A program made the translations under genes and the position numbers. From Halomonas zincidurans B6 (GTDB lineage Bacteria > Pseudomonadota > Gammaproteobacteria > Pseudomonadales > Halomonadaceae), in the NCBI RefSeq assembly GCF_000731955.1, contig NZ_JNCK01000001.1, positions 1,178,001 through 1,242,000 on the forward strand: a stretch of 64,000 bases of DNA, read 5' to 3'. Shown piece after piece: positions 15,940-26,115 of this stretch. Below the pieces are notes generated by a model. That model made no database searches. It was not told the origin of the DNA and worked only from the letters and a program-made list of their open reading frames with translations. Each line of letters begins with the position of its first letter. Positions within the stretch are counted from its first letter, which is position 1.

Positions 15940-17678
15940 GGTATGTCTCGCGGTTTCGGAGGAGTTCCGGCCCGGGCGTCTGCGTCGAGTCCCGCCGCGT
16001 GACGCGCGGCGATGTAGCCGAAGGTCATCGCCGGACCCAGGTTGACGCCACCCGCCGGATAGAAGCCGCCCATGATGCTGGCCATGTCGGTGCCGGCAGC
16101 GTAGAGCCCGGCAATCGGCGTGTTGTCGCCAGCGAGCACCCGGGCATGGGCGTCGGTCTCGAGCCCGGCGAAGGTGCCGAAGCTGCCGGGAACCACCTTG
16201 ACCGCATAGAACGGCCCTCTTTCGATGGGTGCCACGCAGGGGTTGGGTCGATGCAGCGGGTCGCCCTGCTTGCGGTTGTAGGGCGTCGAGCCACGCCCGA
16301 ATTCGGGGTCCTCGCCATGACGGGCAGGCGCGTTATACGCCTCGACGGTCGCTGCCAGTCCCGCCGCGTCGATGCCGCAGTGCGCGGCCAGTTGCTCCAG
16401 GGTACGGCCGCGCTTGAGATAGCCGCGGCGAATCCAGTGCCCGAACGGCACCGGCACCGGTCGCACGATGCCCAGCCCGTAGCGACGCAGGAAGCGGTGA
16501 TCGCAGATCAACCAGGACTCGACCGGCTGGTCCTCCGGCAGTGCCTCGATCAGCGCCGCCACGTAATCGTAGTAGCCGTGGGCCTCGTTGACGAAGCGCC
16601 GGCCGTCGGCGAGCACGCCGATCAAACCCGGCTTGCCGCGATCGATGATGTGCGGGAAATGGCCGACCCGGCCGTCCCGGTAGGGCACCGCCGAGACCGG
16701 GCACCAGGCGGCGGGCGAGGCCAAGCCGGTACTCAGCCGCCCACCGGCGGACTCGCCCAGGGTGATGCCGTCGCCATTCGCCGCTTCGGGCGGCAGCGCG
16801 AGATGCTCGCGGCCGGTCGGGGTGCGCGGGAAGTGGCGCCGGCGGCGTTTGACGTCGTGGGGAAAGCCGCCGGCGGCGAGGATCACGCCGCGGCGGGCGT
16901 GCAGCGTCTGTTCGCCGTCATGGGTTGCCACCGTCACGCCATACGCGCGGCCATCGGCCATTACCAGGCGCCTGGCCGGCGAGGCCGTCCAGGTTTCCAC
17001 ACCCAGCGTGTCGGCGGACTTGACCAGCCTCCCGATCAGCGCCACGCCGTTGACCCAGTGCATCGCTCGACCGTAGCGGGCGAGGTGGTAGAGATGGCGC
17101 GTCACGCGCCGGGCCACGTGCCGCGCCGAGCGCCACGAGCGGGTCACGGAGAGAAACGCCATCAGGTCCGGCCCGGCCTGGATCGGCATGCCCAGGAAGG
17201 CGGTTTCGGGCATGGTCCTGCGGATGTCCGCGACGCGCTGGCCGAGCTCGCGGGCGTCGAAGGGTGCGGCGATCACCGAGCGCCCGCCGTTGCCGGCGCC
17301 CGGCGCATCGCCATGGATGTCGGGGATGGCGTTGCCGTCGTTGAACGCGAGTGCAGTATGCGCCTGGAAGAAGTCGACCATGCGCGGCGCGGCGTCGAGG
17401 AAGGCGTCGATCCTCGTCGCGTCGAAGCGCTCGCCGAGTTCGTTACGGAGATAGGTGCGGATCGTCTCGACGTCCTCGTCGATCCCCGCCTCGCGGGCGA
17501 AGCGGTTGCGGGGAATCCACAGCCAGCCGCCGGACCAGGCGGTGGCACCGCCCAGGACGTTCTCCTTCTCCACCACGATCACCTCGAGGCCGTGATGGGC
17601 GGCGGTCACCGCGGCCGCGAGTCCGGCGGCGCCGGAGCCGACCACCACCAGGTCGCAATGGCGCTCATGCGAGGCCAT
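15936..17678 (-). CDS. FAD-dependent oxidoreductase, 3-ketosteroid dehydrogenase/fumarate reductase-like
   Basis: 580 residues, FAD_binding_2 family. VVVGSGAAGLAAAVTAAHHG is the N-terminal FAD site, VEKENVLGGATAWSGG follows, VILAAGGFPHD lies mid-protein and GLYAAGTDMASIMGG then YPAGGVNLGPAMTFGY close the C-terminus, as in 3-ketosteroid delta-1-dehydrogenases and related desaturases. These enzymes desaturate or reduce a C-C bond next to a keto or carboxyl group. No steroid genes are present; here it sits between a Gfo/Idh oxidoreductase (3-bp gap) and a TIM-barrel enzyme (4-bp overlap), which suggests oxidation of a hydroaromatic or cyclitol-like acid. Confidence 0.78.
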   Translation of the reverse strand: MASHERHCDLVVVGSGAAGLAAAVTAAHHGLEVIVVEKENVLGGATAWSGGWLWIPRNRFAREAGIDEDVETIRTYLRNELGERFDATRIDAFLDAAPRMVDFFQAHTALAFNDGNAIPDIHGDAPGAGNGGRSVIAAPFDARELGQRVADIRRTMPETAFLGMPIQAGPDLMAFLSVTRSWRSARHVARRVTRHLYHLARYGRAMHWVNGVALIGRLVKSADTLGVETWTASPARRLVMADGRAYGVTVATHDGEQTLHARRGVILAAGGFPHDVKRRRRHFPRTPTGREHLALPPEAANGDGITLGESAGGRLSTGLASPAAWCPVSAVPYRDGRVGHFPHIIDRGKPGLIGVLADGRRFVNEAHGYYDYVAALIEALPEDQPVESWLICDHRFLRRYGLGIVRPVPVPFGHWIRRGYLKRGRTLEQLAAHCGIDAAGLAATVEAYNAPARHGEDPEFGRGSTPYNRKQGDPLHRPNPCVAPIERGPFYAVKVVPGSFGTFAGLETDAHARVLAGDNTPIAGLYAAGTDMASIMGGFYPAGGVNLGPAMTFGYIAARHAAGLDADARAGTPPKPRDIP

Positions 17679-17681
17679 GGC

Positions 17682-18743
17682 TCAGGCCTCCCAAGGATAG
17701 CTGGGCTGGGTTGCGCGGCCGCTCGCGGCGGCTCGTTCGACGGCGTCGATCAGTGCCAGCGTGCGGGCGGCGTCTTCGACATCGATCAGCGCCACCGCCT
17801 CGCCGCGTGCCACGGCGATGAAGTGGGCGAGCTGACGATCTAGCGCGGCGCCTGCGTCGGGCGTGATGGCTTCTTCGGCCAGCGGGGCGTGCCAGTGCGG
17901 CTCGTCGGCGTAGCGCCAGGCGCGGAGCTGGGGTAGGGCCAGCGCGCCGGCGGTGCCGGCGAGCAGATAGCAGGGCTGGCCGGACTGCTGCGGATAGACG
18001 GGATTCTCGCCGCTGGTCAGTTCCCAGCTCCACGGCGCGCTGGCGCTATCCGAGGCGTTGACGGTGCCCAGCGCGCCGTTGGCGAAGCGCAGCATCAGTG
18101 CCGCGGTGTCGGCGTAGGGCAGGCCACGCAGCCGCTGGCTGGCCATCGCCTGGACCTCGACCACCTCGCCGCACAGATGGCGCAACAGGTCCAGGTCATG
18201 AATCAGGTTGGTATGCAATAGCCCATTGCCCGGCTCGCGTCGCCAGGGCGCGGCGAAGTAGTCGTCGGGTTTGTGCAGCTGCCACAGCGCGGTGACGTTG
18301 GTCGGCTCGCCCAGCACGCCGTCGGCGAGCCACTCGTGAGCGCGACCGATCAGCGGGTTATGGCGACGGTGGTGGCCGACCAGCAGCGGTGTCGAGTGGC
18401 GACGGGCCGCGGTGACGAGCGTGGCGACTTCCTCCAGCGATACGCCCACGGGCTTCTCGATCAACGCCGGCACGCCTGCCGCCAAGCACTCGAGCGCGCT
18501 GGCGACGTGCAGGGCGTTGGGGTTGGCAATGATCGCGGCGTCGGGGCGCTCGGCGGCGAGCAGTTCGCGCGGGTCGCGATAGGCCGGCACCCCGAGTTCG
18601 GCGGCGAAGGCCCGGCCGGCGTCGCCGGGGTCGGCGATGGCGCAGAGTGTGGCGTCTGGCTGGCGGGCGATCACCGCCTGGTGCTGACGGCCCATGGTAC
18701 CGGCACCAATCAAGGCGATGCGCAGGGGCTTGGAAGCGGGCAT
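17682..18743 (-). CDS. Gfo/Idh/MocA-family oxidoreductase, substrate unknown
   Basis: 353 residues. The N-terminal NAD(P) Rossmann motif is IALIGAGTMGRQHQAVI, and AGVPALIEKPVGVSLEE holds the EKP motif with the catalytic Lys. NLIHDLDLLRHLCGEVV is the C-terminal dimer/active-site helix with HD. Such enzymes oxidise secondary alcohols of sugars, inositols or dihydrodiols. It starts at 18743 behind GGAG, leads the operon that continues with the KstD-like flavoprotein, and has a palindrome 35-47 bp upstream. It is distinct from the phthalate dihydrodiol dehydrogenase at 12636. Confidence 0.8.
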   Translation of the reverse strand: MPASKPLRIALIGAGTMGRQHQAVIARQPDATLCAIADPGDAGRAFAAELGVPAYRDPRELLAAERPDAAIIANPNALHVASALECLAAGVPALIEKPVGVSLEEVATLVTAARRHSTPLLVGHHRRHNPLIGRAHEWLADGVLGEPTNVTALWQLHKPDDYFAAPWRREPGNGLLHTNLIHDLDLLRHLCGEVVEVQAMASQRLRGLPYADTAALMLRFANGALGTVNASDSASAPWSWELTSGENPVYPQQSGQPCYLLAGTAGALALPQLRAWRYADEPHWHAPLAEEAITPDAGAALDRQLAHFIAVARGEAVALIDVEDAARTLALIDAVERAAASGRATQPSYPWEA

Positions 18744-18777
18744 CGTGGAGCTCTCCGGAGGAGTGTCTTGCGAATTT

Positions 18778-18790
18778 AGAACTAAGTTCT
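18778..18790. promoter_or_regulatory. Palindrome AGAACT-A-AGTTCT, likely IclR operator
   Basis: A perfect 6-bp inverted repeat around one base, flanked by near-symmetric AATTT and AAATT, lies 35 bp upstream of the Gfo/Idh start. An IclR gene is encoded two genes upstream on the same strand, and IclR-type sites often contain such GAAC/GTTC arms. Confidence 0.5.
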
Positions 18791-18846
18791 GAAATTTGCA
18801 ATGCGTACGCTTGTTCGCAAACCAGCGTTGCCTGCCGGTGCGGGTC

Positions 18847-19794
18847 TCAGGGAATGGGCAGCCGCTGCGCTTCGATGAGCCACAACAAGGTGCTCACGGT
18901 GACGAACGACAATAGCGTGGCGAGCATCAGCGAGGCGGTGCACAACTCGCCGTGTCCGTAGCGCTGGCCGAGGATCGGGTAGACGCTGAGCATCGGCACG
19001 CTGGCGAGGACGATCGCCGCCGTGGCCAGGGCGGGATCGAGTGGCGGTAGCCACAGCAGCATCAGAAATACCGCCAGCGGATGCAGCAACAACTTGGCGA
19101 AGACTATCTGGCTGACCTCTGAGAACATGCCGCGCACCTGCAGCCCATAGAGACTGCCGCCGACCACGAACAGCGCCGTGGGCCCTGCCGCGGTGGCCAG
19201 CATGTCGATGGTCTTGAACACCGGGGCGGGCAGTTCGAGCCCGCTGACAGCGATGATCAGGCCGCTGAAGATCGCGATCAGGATCGGGTTGCGGGTCAGC
19301 CGACGCAGCGTCTTGAACAGCGCACTCCAGAACGAGCCGCCCTGCTGCCGGCCGGCCTCGGCCAGCGCCAGGGCGGTGGGAATCATCAGCAGGTTTTCCA
19401 CCACCATGTTGAGCGCCATGGCGATCGCCGCCATCGGCCCGACGACCATGGCGGCGATCGGGTAGCCGATGAAACCGCTGTTGGCCGATGAGGTGCCGAG
19501 GGCGAACACAGCGCTCTCGCCGAGCGGCTTGCCGCGCAGCCGGGCGAACACCAGCACCGCGGCGAATAGCGCCCCCGAACCGAGCCCATAGGCGGCCAGG
19601 TAGATGGGGTTGAAGACCTCGCCGATCGGCTTCTGGATCAGCGCGCGGATGATCAGCGCGGGCAGTGCGAAGTTGATCACGAAACCGCCCAGGCTCTGGA
19701 CCTGGCCCTTGTCGAGCAGGCGAAGCATCACGGCCAGGTAGCCGATGCCGATCAGCAGGAAGATCGGTGTGGTGATGGCAAAGATGTCGAGCAC
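18847..19794 (-). CDS. AEC-family (auxin efflux carrier-like) transporter
   Basis: 315 residues with about ten membrane segments, N-terminus MLDIFAITTPIFLLIGIGYL. GTSSANSGFIGYPIA is the conserved first inverted-repeat core of the AEC/BART fold, and ASVPMLSVYPILGQRYG matches the second core. Members such as MdcF move dicarboxylates. It is positioned between its probable IclR regulator (24-bp gap) and the oxidoreductase operon, so it most likely carries the substrate or product of that pathway across the inner membrane. Confidence 0.85.
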   Translation of the reverse strand: MLDIFAITTPIFLLIGIGYLAVMLRLLDKGQVQSLGGFVINFALPALIIRALIQKPIGEVFNPIYLAAYGLGSGALFAAVLVFARLRGKPLGESAVFALGTSSANSGFIGYPIAAMVVGPMAAIAMALNMVVENLLMIPTALALAEAGRQQGGSFWSALFKTLRRLTRNPILIAIFSGLIIAVSGLELPAPVFKTIDMLATAAGPTALFVVGGSLYGLQVRGMFSEVSQIVFAKLLLHPLAVFLMLLWLPPLDPALATAAIVLASVPMLSVYPILGQRYGHGELCTASLMLATLLSFVTVSTLLWLIEAQRLPIP

Positions 19795-19818
19795 GGCAGC
19801 GTCCTTGTCGGGGGCGGG

Positions 19819-20601
19819 TCACTCGCAGAAGAGCTGTGATGACTGGCTGCAATGCGAGAGTTCCTCGACGGCCTGCAGCAGCTTGGGGGCCAGTTCGTGC
19901 ATGCGGCTTTCGGTGAGTCGCACGCTGGGCCCGGCAATGCTGATCACGCCGATCGGGTGACGCCTGATGGGGTGGCGAATGACCGCGCCGAAGGCCGAGG
20001 TGCCCAGCGCCGAGCTGTCGACGCAGCAGGTGTAACCGCGCTCCCGGGCCAGCGCCAGACGCTCGAGCAGCTCGGCGTCGGTGCGCGGCGCGTTGGGGCC
20101 GAAGCGCTCGGGATCGTCGCCGTCCTGGCGGGCGAGCAGGGTCAGGGCGGTATGGTCGTCCAGGCTGGCCAGCCAGGCCTGCCCCGAGGCGGTATAGCGC
20201 AGTGGCGCCTCACGGCCCATGTCGGGGTCGTAGCGTAGTCCGGTGCGCGTGCCCTGGGCCTTGGCGATCCAGGTCTGGCGATCGCCCTCGATCACCCCCA
20301 GGCGCACCAGTTCCCCGGTCTCGGCGGCCAGTCGGTCGAGGATGGGTTGCAGTACGTCGCTGGCGCCGGTGCTGCCCAGATAGCGAAAGCCCAGTGCAAC
20401 CAGTCGGGTCGACAGCCGGTAATGGCCGGTGCGGCTTTCCTGACGGGCGTAACCCAGCCGGATCAACTCGTTGCAGATGCGGTGCGCGGCGCTCTTGGGG
20501 ATTTCCAGGCGTTCGGCCAGCCGCTGTAGGGGAATGCCGTCGGGTTCGCTGGATAGGGTCTCGAGTACCCGCAGCGTGCGTTCGATCAGGCTGCCTGCCA
20601 T
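19819..20601 (-). CDS. IclR-family transcriptional regulator
   Basis: 260 residues. An N-terminal winged helix (IERTLRVLETLSSEPDGIPL, then LAERLEIPKSAAHRICNELI) is followed by the IclR effector domain with GVISIAGPSVRLTE near the end. The start at 20601 has AGGAAGGA upstream. It is tightly linked to the AEC transporter and probably senses the substrate of the downstream unknown pathway. It differs clearly from the neighbouring IclR at 20646, which belongs with pcaB. Confidence 0.86.
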   Translation of the reverse strand: MAGSLIERTLRVLETLSSEPDGIPLQRLAERLEIPKSAAHRICNELIRLGYARQESRTGHYRLSTRLVALGFRYLGSTGASDVLQPILDRLAAETGELVRLGVIEGDRQTWIAKAQGTRTGLRYDPDMGREAPLRYTASGQAWLASLDDHTALTLLARQDGDDPERFGPNAPRTDAELLERLALARERGYTCCVDSSALGTSAFGAVIRHPIRRHPIGVISIAGPSVRLTESRMHELAPKLLQAVEELSHCSQSSQLFCE

Positions 20602-20645
20602 CTATCCTTCCTTTGATGTCGACGGTTGAAGCGCGGTGAAAGACG

Positions 20646-21437
20646 TCAACTGACCTGGATAGCGATCTGGCGGGTCTTTTCCTGCAGTAACGGCAGGAAG
20701 CGCTCGGTGAGCGTGGCCAGGTCGATACGGGCGGCGTTGGTGCTGACGTTGATCGCACCGAGCAGCTTGCCGTTGGCGTCGAACGCCGGCACCGCCAGCG
20801 AGCGCAGCGCCGAGTCGAGTTCCTGATCGACGATGCAGTAGCCCTGCTGGCGAACCTGGCGCAGCCGCACGCGCAGCTCGTCTTTGTCGACGATCGTGCG
20901 CTCGGTGTAGCGCGTGAGCGTGACCGTTTCGAGCAACGCCTCGAGCTCGTTTTCGGGTAATTGCGCCAGCAGCACGCGACCCATCGAGGTGGCGACCGCC
21001 GGCAGCCGGGTGCCCACCGACAGGGCGATCGCCATCAGCCGGTGAGGCGCCGCCGAGCGTGCCACGTAGATCACGTCGTTGTCGTCGAGCACGCCCAGCG
21101 ACGACGATTCGCCGATCTGCGCGGTGATGTCCTCGAGATGCTGCTGGATCACCGTGCGGTAGTTGTTGGCCGACAGGAACGCGTAACCCAGTTGCAGGGT
21201 GCGCGGCGCCAGTTCGAAGTGGCGGTTCTGCTTGCGCACGTAGCCCAGCGAGTTCAGGGTCAGCAAAAAGCGCCGCGCCCGCGCCCGGTTCATGCCGGTC
21301 TTGGCGGCGACCTCGCTCAGGGTCATGCGCGGATTGGCGTGATCGAACGCCAGGATGACATCCAGACCGCTGGCCAGCGCGGTGACGAAGTCCCGGTCGT
21401 CGGGACTCAGCGGTTCATCCTTCAGGTGCGTCGTCAT
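20646..21437 (-). CDS. pcaR: IclR-family regulator of the PcaR/PcaU/PobR group
   Basis: 263 residues from an ATG at 21437 that has AGGAAGAG upstream; a longer in-frame extension has no ribosome site. ALASGLDVILAFDHANPRMT and VAAKTGMNRARARRFLLTLN form the DNA-binding domain, typical of the beta-ketoadipate group of IclR proteins. GVLDDNDVIYVARSAAP and GYCIVDQELDSALRSLAVPA are effector-domain signatures. It is divergent from pcaB with an exact GTTC-N7-GAAC site between. By analogy it activates pca genes with beta-ketoadipate or PCA as inducer. Confidence 0.85.
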   Translation of the reverse strand: MTTHLKDEPLSPDDRDFVTALASGLDVILAFDHANPRMTLSEVAAKTGMNRARARRFLLTLNSLGYVRKQNRHFELAPRTLQLGYAFLSANNYRTVIQQHLEDITAQIGESSSLGVLDDNDVIYVARSAAPHRLMAIALSVGTRLPAVATSMGRVLLAQLPENELEALLETVTLTRYTERTIVDKDELRVRLRQVRQQGYCIVDQELDSALRSLAVPAFDANGKLLGAINVSTNAARIDLATLTERFLPLLQEKTRQIAIQVS

Positions 21438-21574
21438 GGCGCCACTCTTCCTGTATTGCGTGTTGGAGGGAGTATTACTGAACAGTGTCGTGCCGGAACA
21501 GTATCGTGCCGGGAATCCGAGCGCGTCGGGGTCCAAGACACGTTGTCGTCGACTCGCTGTGACTCTAGCATAGA

Positions 21575-21589
21575 GTTCGAATTGCGAAC
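21575..21589. promoter_or_regulatory. PcaR-type operator in the pcaR-pcaB divergent region
   Basis: GTTCGAATTGCGAAC is a 15-bp dyad (GTTC-N7-GAAC), 50 bp upstream of the pcaB start. Its size and arm sequence resemble the P. putida PcaR site. Close relatives occur at 23101-23115 and 30337-30351, all fitting GTTC-N5-GCGAAY. Confidence 0.65.
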
Positions 21590-21638
21590 ATGTGTCCGCC
21601 AATTCGCCATTAGTGGCATGCCAACCGGAGAAAAGCGC

Positions 21639-22976
21639 ATGTATGACCTGCTGTTACGCCACCCTTTCATGAGCGATGCCGGGCGCGAGGCGTGCCAGGC
21701 GACGGCGCTGGTGCGGGCGATGTGCGACGTCGAGCTGGCGCTCGCCGCTGAGCAGCAGGCGCTCGGGCTGTTGCCGGCGGGCAGCGCCGAGGCCATGGCC
21801 GAGCAGCTCGACGCGGCCGACTTCGATATCGCTGCGCTGGCGCGCGATACCGCCAAGGGCGGCAACGCGGCGATTCCCTTCGTCAAGCAGGCCCGGGCGG
21901 CGCTTTCCGACGACCTGAAAGGGGCCTTTCATCGTGGCGCGACCAGCCAGGACATCGTCGACAGCGCGCTAATGCTGCTGCTCAAGCCGCGTCTTGAGCG
22001 CTGCTCGCAACTGCTCGGGCAGAGTCTCGCCGATGGCGCGGCGCTGATGCAACGTCACCGCGACACGCCGATGGTCGGGCGCACGCTGATGCAGCAGGCG
22101 CTGCCGATCACCTTCGGCGCCAAGCTCGCTCAGTGGCTGTGGGGGCTTCATCAGGCCCGCCGACGCCTCGATGAGACGATCGACAGCGGTCTCTACCTGC
22201 AGTTCGGCGGTGCGGTGGGCGTGCATTCGGGCCACGGCGAGCACGGCGTCGCGCTAATGGCCGGCATGGCCCGGCGGCTGGGGCTCAGCGAGCCCTGGCT
22301 GCCATGGCATACCGACCGTCAGCCGATCCATGCGTTGGGCTGCGCGCTGGATGGCGTCGCCGTGGCCGCCGAGAAGATCGCCCTCGACGTGGCGCTGATG
22401 ACCCAGACGGAAGTCGGCGAGCTGGCCGAGCCGGCCGAGGCCGGGGTCGGCGAGTCGTCGTCGATGCCGCACAAGCGCAACCCGGTGGGCTGTGCACGGA
22501 TCCGTGCCGCGGCGCGCCAGATCCACGGCGTCTTGAGCGTGCTCGCCAATGCCGGCGCTCAGCCGCTGGAGCGTGGGCTCGGCGAGTGGCACGCCGAATG
22601 GGCGCCGCTGGTGGACGGCGTGCTGCTGTTGGAGGGCGCGCTGGAAACCCTCGGCCACCTGCTCGCGGGGCTGGAAGTCAATCAACAAGCCATGGCGCGC
22701 AACCTGGCGGTGACCGGCGGGGCGATCATGGCCGAGCCGGCGGCGCAGGTGCTGCAGACGGTGATGGTCAGCGACGACGCCAAGCGGGTGGCCCGCGAAG
22801 CCAGTGAAACGGCGCGTCGCGACGGGATCGCCTATGCTGATGCCTTGCTGGCCCACGAGCGGGTCGCGGGCAGCGACATCGATGCCGCGGCGCTACGCAA
22901 TGCGGTGCGACCGGAGTTATACATTGGTAGTAGCCGGGCGCTCGTCGAGCGTGTCGGCGAGCGCCTCAAGGGCTAA
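21639..22976 (+). CDS. pcaB: 3-carboxy-cis,cis-muconate cycloisomerase
   Basis: 445 residues of the fumarase/argininosuccinate lyase superfamily. The signature GESSSMPHKRNPV is present, with GATSQDIVDSALML and GRTLMQQALPITFG as further family blocks. PcaB closes beta-carboxymuconate, the PcaHG product, to gamma-carboxymuconolactone. The ATG at 21639 (MYDLLLRHPFMSD) has GGAGAAAA upstream. It is separated from pcaI by a strong terminator, so it forms its own transcription unit next to pcaR. Confidence 0.93.
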   Translation: MYDLLLRHPFMSDAGREACQATALVRAMCDVELALAAEQQALGLLPAGSAEAMAEQLDAADFDIAALARDTAKGGNAAIPFVKQARAALSDDLKGAFHRGATSQDIVDSALMLLLKPRLERCSQLLGQSLADGAALMQRHRDTPMVGRTLMQQALPITFGAKLAQWLWGLHQARRRLDETIDSGLYLQFGGAVGVHSGHGEHGVALMAGMARRLGLSEPWLPWHTDRQPIHALGCALDGVAVAAEKIALDVALMTQTEVGELAEPAEAGVGESSSMPHKRNPVGCARIRAAARQIHGVLSVLANAGAQPLERGLGEWHAEWAPLVDGVLLLEGALETLGHLLAGLEVNQQAMARNLAVTGGAIMAEPAAQVLQTVMVSDDAKRVAREASETARRDGIAYADALLAHERVAGSDIDAAALRNAVRPELYIGSSRALVERVGERLKG

Positions 22977-23021
22977 GAAGGCGTTTGTTTTTAAAAGCCA
23001 TTTTTAGAATCCGAAGGGATA

Positions 23022-23053
23022 GCGACGGGCCGCGCAAGCGGCCCGTCGCGTTT
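23022..23053 (+). terminator. Terminator after pcaB
   Basis: A perfect 12-bp stem, GCGACGGGCCGC with GCGGCCCGTCGC, closed by a GCAA tetraloop and followed by GTTT. It lies 45 bp after the pcaB stop and before the pcaI operator. Confidence 0.8.
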
Positions 23054-23100
23054 GACGCGGCGCGGCGGCGTGAATTACTTTGTTCGTATTACAAACCTGT

Positions 23101-23115
23101 GTTCACCAAGCGAAC
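23101..23115. promoter_or_regulatory. PcaR-type operator before pcaIJFL
   Basis: GTTCACCAAGCGAAC, a GTTC-N7-GAAC dyad, ends 23 bp before the pcaI start. It differs at only two positions from the site before the TRAP operon at 30337-30351. Confidence 0.62.
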
Positions 23116-23138
23116 ATAACGCGTTGAGAGGCGACATC

Positions 23139-23957
23139 ATGGCCGAATTCCTCAACCTGCATGACGCGGTGGCGCGCTACGTCGACGATGGCGCCACCGT
23201 GGCCATGGAGGGCTTTACCCACCTGATCCCGTTTGCCGCCGGTCACGAGATCATCCGCCAGGGCAAGCGCGAGCTGACCCTGATCCGCATGACCCCCGAC
23301 CTGATCTACGATCAACTGATCGGCGCCGGCTGCGTCAAGAAGCTGATCTTCTCGTGGGGCGGCAACCCCGGCGTCGGCTCGCTGCATCGGCTGCGCGACG
23401 CGGTGGAGAAGGACTACCCGCATCACGTCGAGATTCTCGAACACAGCCACGCGGCGATGGCCTGCGCCTACGAGGCCGGCGCCTCGGGCCTGCCGCTGGC
23501 GGTGCTGCGCGGCTACGTGGGCAGCGACCTGCCCAAGGTCAACGACCAGATCAAGTTCATCGAATGCCCGTTCAGCGGCGAGAAGCTCGCCGCGGTACCG
23601 TCGATTCGCCCCGACGTCAGCGTGGTGCATGCGCAGAAGGCCGACCGCAAGGGCAACGTGCTAATCGAGGGCATCGTCGGCGTGCAGAAGGAGGCGGTAC
23701 TGGCGGCCAGGCACAGCATCGTCACCGTCGAGGAGATCGTCGACGACCTCGACACCCATCCCAACGCCTGCGTGATTCCCGGCTGGGCGATCAGCGCCGT
23801 GGCGGTCGCCGAGCAGGGCGCCTATCCGTCGTATGCCCACGGCTACTATCCGCGCAACAACCGCTTCTACAAGGAGTGGGATACCATCGCCCGCGACCGC
23901 GATGCCTTCGAGGCCTGGCTCAAGACTCATGTGCTTGAAGCGGGAGGAGAATCCTGA
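23139..23957 (+). CDS. pcaI: 3-oxoadipate CoA-transferase, subunit A
   Basis: 272 residues of the CoA-transferase family I alpha type, nearer in length to CatI/glutaconate CoA-transferase subunits than to the shorter Pseudomonas PcaI. VAMEGFTHLIPFAAGHEIIR is the N-terminal CoA-transferase signature. It transfers CoA from succinyl-CoA to 3-oxoadipate together with subunit B. The ATG at 23139 follows GAGAGG. Its TGA overlaps the next ATG by one base, indicating translational coupling with pcaJ. Confidence 0.88.
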   Translation: MAEFLNLHDAVARYVDDGATVAMEGFTHLIPFAAGHEIIRQGKRELTLIRMTPDLIYDQLIGAGCVKKLIFSWGGNPGVGSLHRLRDAVEKDYPHHVEILEHSHAAMACAYEAGASGLPLAVLRGYVGSDLPKVNDQIKFIECPFSGEKLAAVPSIRPDVSVVHAQKADRKGNVLIEGIVGVQKEAVLAARHSIVTVEEIVDDLDTHPNACVIPGWAISAVAVAEQGAYPSYAHGYYPRNNRFYKEWDTIARDRDAFEAWLKTHVLEAGGES

Positions 23958-24727
23958 TGAGCAACTACACTTCCGCGGAAATGATGACCGTGACCGCCGC
24001 CCGCGCGCTGGCCAACGGCATGACCTGCTTCGTGGGCATCGGCCTGCCCTCCGAGGCGGCCAACCTGGCGCGGCTGACCCATGCCCCCGAGGTGGTGCTG
24101 ATCTACGAGTCCGGCACGCTGCAGACCAAGCCCGAGGTGCTGCCGCTGTCGATCGGCGACGGCGAGCTTTGCGAGACCGCACTGACCACCGTGTCGGTGC
24201 CCGAGATGTTCCGCTACTGGCTGCAGGGCGGCAAGGTCGACGTGGGCTTTCTGGGTACCGCGCAGATCGATCGCTACTGCAATCTGAACACCACCCTGAT
24301 CGGCGACTACACGGCGCCCAAGGTGCGCCTGCCGGGGGGTGGCGGGGCGCCGGAAATCGCCACCAACGCCGGCGAGGTGTTCATTACTCTCAAGCACTCC
24401 ACGCGCACCTTCGTCAACGAGGTCGACTTCGTCACCACGCTGGGCTTCGGGCGCGACGGCAAGGGCCGCGACGGCGTGCCCAACATCGGCAAGGGCCCGA
24501 CCCGGGTGATCACCGACCTGTGTGTGATGCGTCCCGATCCCGACACCAAGGAGCTGGTGGTCGTCTCGCTGCACCCCAGCGTGACCGCCGAGCAGGTCCA
24601 GGAAGCCACCGGCTGGAAGATCCGCTTTGCCGAGACGCTGGAGACCACCGAGGCGCCCAGCGAGAAGGAACTGAGCGTGCTGCGTGAACTCAAGGACAGG
24701 ACCGACCGCCATCATGCGGGAGAATAA
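23957..24727 (+). CDS. pcaJ: 3-oxoadipate CoA-transferase, subunit B
   Basis: 256 residues. VVLIYESGTLQ holds the Glu that forms the covalent CoA thioester in family I transferases, and GIGLPSEAANLAR is the N-terminal motif. With PcaI it makes 3-oxoadipyl-CoA from 3-oxoadipate and succinyl-CoA. It is coupled to pcaI (TGATG) and lies 11 bp before pcaF. Confidence 0.9.
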   Translation: MSNYTSAEMMTVTAARALANGMTCFVGIGLPSEAANLARLTHAPEVVLIYESGTLQTKPEVLPLSIGDGELCETALTTVSVPEMFRYWLQGGKVDVGFLGTAQIDRYCNLNTTLIGDYTAPKVRLPGGGGAPEIATNAGEVFITLKHSTRTFVNEVDFVTTLGFGRDGKGRDGVPNIGKGPTRVITDLCVMRPDPDTKELVVVSLHPSVTAEQVQEATGWKIRFAETLETTEAPSEKELSVLRELKDRTDRHHAGE

Positions 24728-24738
24728 GGAGTATCGAC

Positions 24739-25956
<1,218 letters not shown>

Positions 25957-26115
25957 GAGAGGGAAGAAAGAAGAGGAAAGACCGAAGAGATGCATCATCG
26001 CGCCGTCGCGACACGAAGTGGCGCTCTTCCACCTTCAAGGGCGCAGCCCGTTCTTCCATCTTTCGGGATATCGCGCCGAGGCATCCGCCAAGGCGCTTAC
26101 GATTGGAGAAGCCTT

